From assembly GCF_019279795.1 (NCBI RefSeq), contig NC_056730.1:610556041-610620040 (forward strand): a stretch of 64,000 nt of DNA. The letters run 5' to 3'. Positions 56,885-64,000 of this stretch are shown here, piece after piece. Source of the DNA: Protopterus annectens (taxonomy: Eukaryota > Chordata > Ceratodontiformes > Protopteridae). The stretch's first letter is position 1. The number at the start of each line of letters is the position of its first letter. The translations under genes were made by a program, and so were the position numbers. The notes under the pieces are model-generated. The model did not search any database. It worked only from the letters and a program-made list of their open reading frames with translations, and was not told where the DNA came from.

Positions 56885-57773
56885 CTTTTCTAAGATGTGT
56901 TATAGTACCTGGAAGCTATAAAACCATTTCAATTAGTTCACCCCTAAGGACAATACAGTAGGATTCTTAGTCCTGATTTTCACAGACATTTTGTCTCTGG
57001 CTACAGTAAGAACTGTAAAATACAATCTTCATGGCCTAAACCAGGTAATTTAATTTCAGACTATTTTTCAAAGTTAACTGGATTGAGATTAACCTCTTCT
57101 CTTCCGGTATCTTCTGTTACAGTATATTTGTTTTAACAGTTACAATACAGTCTGACATATAGGTGTAGTTCTTTTTTATCCATCAGGACCCACTGTTGGT
57201 ACATTTTTAACATAAGCAGCTTTACATATATATTTTCAATGCAAGCACCTGTATAAATCAGTTTGATATACAAATGATATATAATTCTTTACAAAACTCT
57301 AGCTAGCTATGCTGGCATATGTTACACATCCACTGCCTTTCTTCTCCTGACACAGCTAGCAATACCTCACATCATCACATAAGCACTTAATTGATTTGTC
57401 TTTTTCTGGATATCAGAGTGTAATCACTGTGCTCCATACATTATAGTTATTTTGATCATTTAAATTAAATGATGCCCCTTGAGATTTCTTCTCATGTATT
57501 AATTGGGTACGCACAGTGGACACAAGTGTCCCTTTTCAGGTGTGTCCTGGGAAAACTGTCTGGTTAAATAACTTGCTAAGAGATACTCTGCAGGAGGAGT
57601 TGTTAGTTATGAGATGTAGAAATGTTAACTAATAGTGGGAACCTATGAAATGTGTTTAACCAACTTTGCTTAGACACACCCAGTGAAACACGTGGGATGA
57701 GAAGTCTTGTTTTTTAAATTTCTGGCCATAGTGAACAGCACTCATAGAGAGACCCTGTGTAGCTGAGCAAGCA
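56883..57773. other. No recognised feature
   Basis: AT-rich non-coding sequence up to the MITE. No motif recognised. Confidence 0.45.
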
Positions 57774-58161
57774 TCTATATTACATTATCGCACGATTAAA
57801 ATAGCGAACGCTATTTCATCGTACCGATAATGTCTAAACCACAAAATATTGAACACACGGAGCAGTGACATTTTTCCCAGGGGAAAAAATTCACTGCTCC
57901 GCAAAAAAATAAAAAAAATAAATAAAAACACAGAGATAAGTGGGGGGCTTTGCCCCCCACACCCCCCTACTTAAATATACCAACTTTGAGATCGCACCAT
58001 AGTGGAGGAAATGGCAAAGTCCCAAAGACGACCCACCAAATTTTTTCCCTGGGAAAAAAGTCGATGTTCCGTGGCTTTGCTATTTTGCCATTTCGACAGT
58101 ATCGGATTGACTAAATAGCTTTCGCTATTTAGTCCATTCGCTGCTCTAATATAGACCCCTG
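57774..58161. mobile_element. Non-autonomous palindromic DNA transposon (hAT-like MITE)
   Basis: About 390 bp with matching inverted ends. The left end is tctatattacattatcgcac and the right end, reversed, is caggggtctatattagagca. Each end also holds an inner palindrome (aaatagcgaacgctattt left; aaatagcgaaagctattt right, reversed). Flanks agcaagca (57766-57773) and agcaaggc (58162-58169) could be an 8 bp target duplication with two differences, as in hAT elements; the right end also has the hAT-like CAGGGG start. The interior has a hairpin ggggggctttgcccccc and mirrored ttttcccaggggaaaaa / ttttccctgggaaaaaa. No coding capacity. Confidence 0.68.
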
Positions 58162-61100
58162 AGCAAGGCTTGTGCCACTTATAGTGGCAATACACTGCAC
58201 GGCAAAGCAGACAGGAATATACAAATGGTGACAGTCTGCACAGCTGAGCATCTAGCTGTGTTCCAGTGGTGAAACTCATGCAAGGCTAAAAGCTGCAAGC
58301 AAGCAAAGTGGGGCAGAGCAAGATTAAGCTGTAGAACAAGATACTGGCCACATACCAGTTAGTGCAGATCTCATAATACTTAAAGTCATTAGAAAGCATG
58401 AATCAGGATATGGAAGAGCAGGCTGCCAGTAAGAGCCACAGTGTACTAGCTTGCAGCACATAGTACATTACTGTAGAAAATGGGGAAAAACTATAAAGCC
58501 GAAGTGCACACACAAAAAAGGTAAATAAGAAAGAAAGAAAAATAATTTTTGGAAATGTATTTCTGGCTGTATGTATCTCTCTCTCTCTCTCAATGTATGC
58601 ATAGGAGGTAGGCAGAGCATATTTTTTGTGGGGTAGGCAAGATTTTATATATATATAACAAACATACATGCATATACACATACATGAACACAAACATACA
58701 TTTGTAGAGAGGAGGTATGAAGAGAATAATGATATGGGAAACAAGGGGATGAAAGATGTAGAAAGGTAGTCTATGAGAGTACATGAGTAAATACCAAACA
58801 GTATTTACAGGGTGTATGTGCACATACTAGGATGATGAATCATGGTCAGAACAGATGCAAAAGGAGTGAGGACAAATGATGATGATGGAGAATAGTGGTC
58901 AAGGCACAAGGGATTAGTTGTGGCACAGTAGGATGGGGTACACCTGGCTGAGGATAGGAACAGTAAGAACAGCTTGCTGGCTGCTAAGTGGCATAAAGTA
59001 AGAGCAGCATGCTAGTTGATAAGTGACGTAAAGAGATGTCATGTTCACCTAGAATACAATTCAGGGTTGGTTGATGATGGTGAGGAGTCACACCCTCCTC
59101 TTGTGGCCTGATGGCAGGGACCTGTGGCCTAAAGGCATCTACTATGTGCTCCAGAATAGACAAGGCTGCAGCTACCCAACAGACATATATCTGTTTCAAC
59201 TGCCTCACAAATTTAATTTTACAGTGATGACTAGGGCCTAGCTTGCAGTCAGACAAGATTACCTCCTTGTGAGAGGTAGGAAACCACCTGGCTAGGCAGT
59301 CTTAGCACACCCATCACAACTGCAGCCACAGGGGAAAAGGGCCAGCTATGGCTGATGCTTTGTTTAGCATCATGGCTTGCAGGAGGGGGACACAGTAGGA
59401 AGGATAATACTAGGAAGAAGGTCTACAAATCATACTGTTAATGTAGTACTACAAAGTAATTATTAAACTAACCATGCTGTTATGCAAGTCTCACCTGCTT
59501 CCTGTAGTAGTCAACATGATTGTCCTCCATTTGTATCTGTGCTAAAAGACACAAGGGAGAAAATATCTTTCTTCCACAGGAGTAAATGTGATACACACAC
59601 ACCACTGCAAACCTTCATTCCCAGGTGTACGTACATGATAGAAAAAGTGTGGAGATGTGTCCACAGCTTCACAGTTAAGCTTTAAGCTGACCTATACATG
59701 CATGAAAGTAGAAATGTAGACATGTGCCTACAGTTTCACAGCTAGGCTATAGCCCCCACGTGGACATGCAAGATAGCATTAGCTTAAAATTGTGAACACT
59801 GTCTCGCAATGGAACATTTATGCAATATCCCATAAATTGCTGCAATGCCATGAAAAGACAGACAAGCAACAATGTACAGTGACAGCCCCCCACAGTAACC
59901 CATGTGGTATGTTGTGGTAGCTATCAGAGGAAACAGCCATTATTAGGCACATTGTTCTGTACGACAGAAGAAAAGTTAAATTAAACTTTGAAAACAGTAG
60001 GGACTGCAAATACTTTACCATTCAGACTGTTCCTGCCTAACATCTGCTTCCATCTGCTGAAGATCTTCAGGGTAGTGATGCAGCAGGTCATTATACTAGT
60101 GCTTGCATTGCTCAGCAGTTCTGGGGGTGCCAGTGTGTCTCACTTGGCAGCTCACCAGATCAAGCCAAGCATCCATCTTTGGAAATGGTCCTAATAGTGT
60201 CTCAGTATCTACTCTCTGAACTGACCATGCAGTAGACAGGGCATAATTTTGCTCTCCCTAACACACCGGATAAGAATTCTCGGAGAGGCATTAGTGGCTG
60301 CAGTTTTTACTGTGAATGTCTGGCCTGGGATTTGTGATGGAAGTGTGAGGTCTGAGTTGTGAGCAGTACAGCCTAGCACAGGCACAAAGTACAATGTGCA
60401 TATAAATGCAGTCAGCATAAAGAAATCCTCACTCATGGTGTTGTTGGCAGCATGCTGGGATCTGTTACCTATGTGCTTTGATGAAATATAGTAATTCATA
60501 GATGTAATTTGAACTTGGTGTCATTTCAATGCATGCTGTCCAAACTGGTAGTCCTGTGACTTAAAAGGATGGATGCCATTTTACATATCTAACTGCGGAC
60601 CAAAGAATTAACAGCAGCATCTGTACAACATTGTACAGCAAGTTTCTGGCAGCAGAGGAGCAGAGTTTGCAGAAAACACAGCCTTGTCAGTATTCTGCAG
60701 TACTGGGGTAAGAGGTGTATCTTTGGTGTGATGTACATGTGAGCCATTACCTAGGTAAACATATTAATTTGTAGTATTCCTTGCAATTGATACCTACATA
60801 TAGCTCATATGCAATGTTTTTAATAGAATATTTACACTGTAGTTGATGGAAGACAACTCTGTCAGGGTTGCATATCCCTGCATTATCTTATATGTCTTAC
60901 ACCTACATGCTATGAGGATATGCTATGGGGATAACTGCCTTGGGTGTCCCATGTGTAACCCCAATACCGTACCACAGGAACCCAGTGTCAGACTCTCAAG
61001 TTACCACATATTCTCCCTCTATACAAACTGTTAGTAAACCCACTCTTCATTTGTATGTCACTGTGAGCCTGATTGTTACAGCTATCCCAGCTCTACACAT

Positions 61101-61825
61101 GTGCATTACTGTCCCTATCACTGGGATGGCATATCATAGAACTCCACTCTCAAGGCACAGCATATCTGTAGCACCTACTTTGTTGTTTTTCTTCATCAGA
61201 TCTGTCATATTATGTATACCTATAACAATCCACTGTTAAGAATTGATAGCCTACCATTCCCAGCAGTCACTGGTTTACAGCAGCGTGCTGCTGTCTTATA
61301 ATTCCTTATGTCCTTCAAATGGTGGAGGTAGGTTAGCAGGAGTTGGTCACTTCCAACTAAGCTGCAAATGGCATTTTGCTTCAGGCAGTCAACATCCATT
61401 TGTGCTAGCTGATAGGACAACAGGGTTCTCACCAGTCTGTAGTGAACCATATCTAGGAGACAGAGATTCCATGACATCAGTTTTGTTGGTGGGTGGTAGT
61501 CCACATATAAATAATTTTGGTGGCATGTCACAAAAATGATGACGTGGTCCTGCAAAAAGACATGCAACATATCATCAAAAAGATCAGCCACTAGAGGGTG
61601 GGCCAACTCTCATTCTAAACGTAACTGACAAAGTTGAGCCCATAGTGCCCATTAATAGAGATGATGAAGGCACAGGTATCGTACACCAAGACGTGAACAC
61701 AAGTTCCACAAAAGGACATCTGTCATAGATCTCAGAGGGAGATAAACCATGTTAGTAATCATATGACATGTTTGTATAGCAGCTGTGCATTGTGTATGTT
61801 AACATGCCACAAATAGCACTGCAAA
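58162..61825. other. Long stretch with no confident gene
   Basis: About 3.7 kb. A short (TC)n tract lies near 58577-58592. On the minus strand near 60190-60050, a frame with TGTPRTAEQCKH and YNDLLHHYPEDLQQMEADV resembles the Myb/SANT-like helper protein of Harbinger transposons, and a frame at 61606-61220 (LLLTYLHHLKDIRNYKTAAR) could be a decayed Harbinger transposase N-terminus. Both readings are weak. No terminal inverted repeats were identified. Confidence 0.3.
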
Positions 61826-64000
61826 CTGAGGATAATGGTACTCAATGCCAGAAGTCGAAACCTCAAAATGCACGCACTCGAGGCACTGCTCAGTATGGAG
61901 AAAATCGATATATGTGCAGTAACAGAAACCTGGTTTAAGGCTCCAGAGAGCATCCAGCACTACAAGGCTACAACTCATACCATACATTTCTGCCACAGAA
62001 CCCGGACCAAAATACAAAAGAGGGGGCGTATCCATATTCATCAAGGATACCCACACCTCCAGATTAGTGGCACAGCACAGTGCTTCAGAACTCATCCACA
62101 TGCAACTAACAACGGGCAAAACTGCAATTCAAATTGCAGCTTGCTACAGATCACCCACCATGTCCCAGGTCCCCCATTCCGCATCTCTGGAAACACTGGG
62201 AAACATAAAGATCCCACCAAACACCCTAATATTGGGTGATTTCAATTACCCAAACATTAACTGGGAGAACTACTCAAGTACTAACTCCCTTGCCCAACAT
62301 TTCCTAGAATTTATAAACTCAAACACCCTGGATCAACTGGTCAACACTCCCATCAGAGGTGACAACATATTGGACCTAGTCATCACCAACATGGGCGACT
62401 GGTGTTCCACACCGGAGATCAGCCCCTTGCTAGTTAGATCTGACCATAAACAAATCACTCTGGATATCCACATTCTGCCCCCACCCCCGGTCAAGGAAAC
62501 CACTGCAAAAAACTTTTCAAAATCAAACTTCAGATTATTTAAGACCAAGGTGGAAAGTTTCAAAGCCCCCATGCTAAAGGATAACGCTGTCCAAGCTGCA
62601 AAAATCCTTTACTAATGCATTCTGTGGGTACCTACAAGAATGCATGGATTGTGCTATCCCAAGCAAAACCAAGACTCACTCCTCCAAGAAAAGGAAATCA
62701 GTCTGGTGGACCCCTGCCATAAACAAGCTATACAATTAGAAGGAGGAAACTAGTACAGAAAAGAGTAAAATCCCAAGAAGTGAAGACATCCCTGATCAGT
62801 ATCAGCAAGAAACTACAATCCCTCATAAAATCATCCAAGGCTAGCTTCGAAAGAAAAATTGCCAAGGATTCCAAAGATAACCACAAGGTATTGTTTAGCT
62901 ATGTCAAGAATCTAAGTGGCAATGCTCAGATCTGCTCGGAGTTAGTGCAGAATGGCACAAAATACACAGAACCGACCGATATCGCCAACATCCTGGCAGA
63001 CAGGTTCAGTGCAAACTTCACCCCCCTCTCACCCCAAAAGGGCCCATAACCATACCAGAAGAATGTAGAGCCCCTGCAATCACAGACACTCAGGTTAAAA
63101 CAGCCCTCTCCAAAGCCAAAAACACAGCATCAATGGGACCGGACAGTGTCCCAGGCTGTGTCCTACATGAGCTCAAAGATGAACTAACCCCTCACCCAAA
63201 CACACTGTTCAAACTCAGCCTCTCCACAGGCTATGAACCCATAGAGTGGTGCACTGCAATGGTTATTCCACTCCACAAAGGTGGAGCCACAACAGACGCT
63301 GGGAACTCTCACCATATAAGGCTGACTAGCTTGGTCTGCAAGGCTATGGAGCGCATCATCATGGAACTCATTAACAGAGATATTGGGAACCACCAAACAC
63401 TGGACCCTACCCAGTTCAGCTTTGTTAAGGGCAGATCATGCCTCCTAAATCTGGTGGACTTCTTTGAGACAGTTACCAAGGCTATAGACGAGGGAAAGGT
63501 GGTACACACAGCCTACCTAGACCTCGCAAAGGCCTTCAACACCATTCCCCATTCTGGTATTATAGACAAGCTCACCAGCCTGAACATAAACCCCTACATC
63601 ACAAGATGGGTTGCCAGCTGGCTCATGGACAGAACCCACATGGTGAGAGTTGCGGGAGCTAGGTCCGACTCTAAACTGGTTACAAGTGGCATTCCCCAGG
63701 GCTCAGTCCTAGGACCCCTGCTGTTTGGCATGTACTTGTCAGAGGTACAGGCAAGCACAGGAGGACTATGGCTGACCAGGTTCGCAGACGACTGCAAACT
63801 AGGGGCTATAATTGACTCTCTGGCTGACACAGACATCCTCCAAAAGGGTCTCACTGAGACGGATACCTGGTGTCAAAATCATGGCCTCAAGCTAAATGCC
63901 AAAAAGTGCATAGTCATCCCCTTTGGAAAAAACAAAGTACCCACAAACTACCACATAGGTGGTAGTCCCCTAAATATGGAAGATGTAATAAAGGATCTGG
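61826..64000 (+). mobile_element. CR1 LINE, 5'-truncated, runs off window end (CR1-F)
   Basis: A plus-strand CR1 that begins at the start of ORF2 and continues past the window edge. Its wording is close to CR1-A. It is in the opposite orientation to most CR1 copies here. The tail and 3' UTR lie outside the window. Confidence 0.88.
61835..64000 (+). pseudogene. CR1-F ORF2 (endonuclease + RT), partial
   Basis: The endonuclease begins with MVLNARSRNLKMHALEALLS, then TETWFKAPES, ILGDFNYPNINWENYSS and LVRSDHKQITLDI. The frame shifts between about 61980 and 62240 and again near 62600. Linker: SKKLQSLIKSSKASFERKIA, DIANILADRFSANF. RT: AKNTASMGPDSVPGCVLHEL, VIPLHKGGATTDAGN, LDLAKAFNTIPHSGIIDKL (motif A), SGIPQGSVLGPLLFGMYLSE (motif B), RFADDCKLGAIID (motif C, intact FADD) and LKLNAKKCIVIPFGKNKV (motif D), cut by the window end. 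The RT core from about 63090 onward reads open, so it may be one of the younger CR1 copies. Confidence 0.86.

Overview
The window is vertebrate genomic DNA made almost entirely of retrotransposon wreckage and simple repeats. I found no host exon, rRNA or functional tRNA gene. The repeat content is CR1 LINEs with an esterase ORF1 and octamer 3' tails, L2-like and RTE LINEs, an R4/Dong-type LINE, a Penelope-like element, tRNA-derived SINEs, and long (AT)n and (CA)n tracts. This mix fits a fish (ray-finned or lobe-finned) or amphibian with a repeat-rich genome. I cannot name the species.

Layout. 1-9 kb: sparse old repeats (two copies of a dispersed ~310 bp repeat, an AT microsatellite beside a TTAGGG-rich minisatellite, a CR1 3' fragment, two L2-tailed fragments). 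9-25 kb: one ~4.7 kb R4/Dong-like LINE on the minus strand, split into five collinear pieces by four later insertions (an L2-like LINE and three CR1 copies). 25-27 kb: a ~228 bp tandem repeat and a GT/AT microsatellite. 27-36.5 kb: an old CR1 (CR1-D) carrying a tRNA-SINE dimer and a near-complete L2-like LINE with a 7 bp target-site duplication. 36.8-37.3 kb: a third copy of the dispersed repeat, split by a tRNA-SINE with a 16 bp duplication. 38.4-45 kb: CR1-E interrupted by an RTE copy. 46-51.3 kb: two more RTE-type copies, the younger holding a short L2 3' end. 53.1-56.6 kb: a Penelope-like element between long direct repeats. 57.8-58.2 kb: a palindromic hAT-like MITE. 61.8-64 kb: a plus-strand CR1 that runs off the window.

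How the parts relate. Nesting gives a relative chronology: R4 is older than CR1-A, CR1-B, CR1-C and L2-1; CR1-D is older than L2-2 and the SINE dimer; CR1-E is older than RTE-1; RTE-2 is older than its L2 fragment. Two SINE families appear to borrow the 3' tails of LINEs present here: one has an RTE tail and one a CR1 tail. All LINE reading frames except the L2-1 RT frame carry breaks, and most copies are 5' truncated. Boundaries of elements come from reading-frame continuity and tail motifs, not from database alignment.
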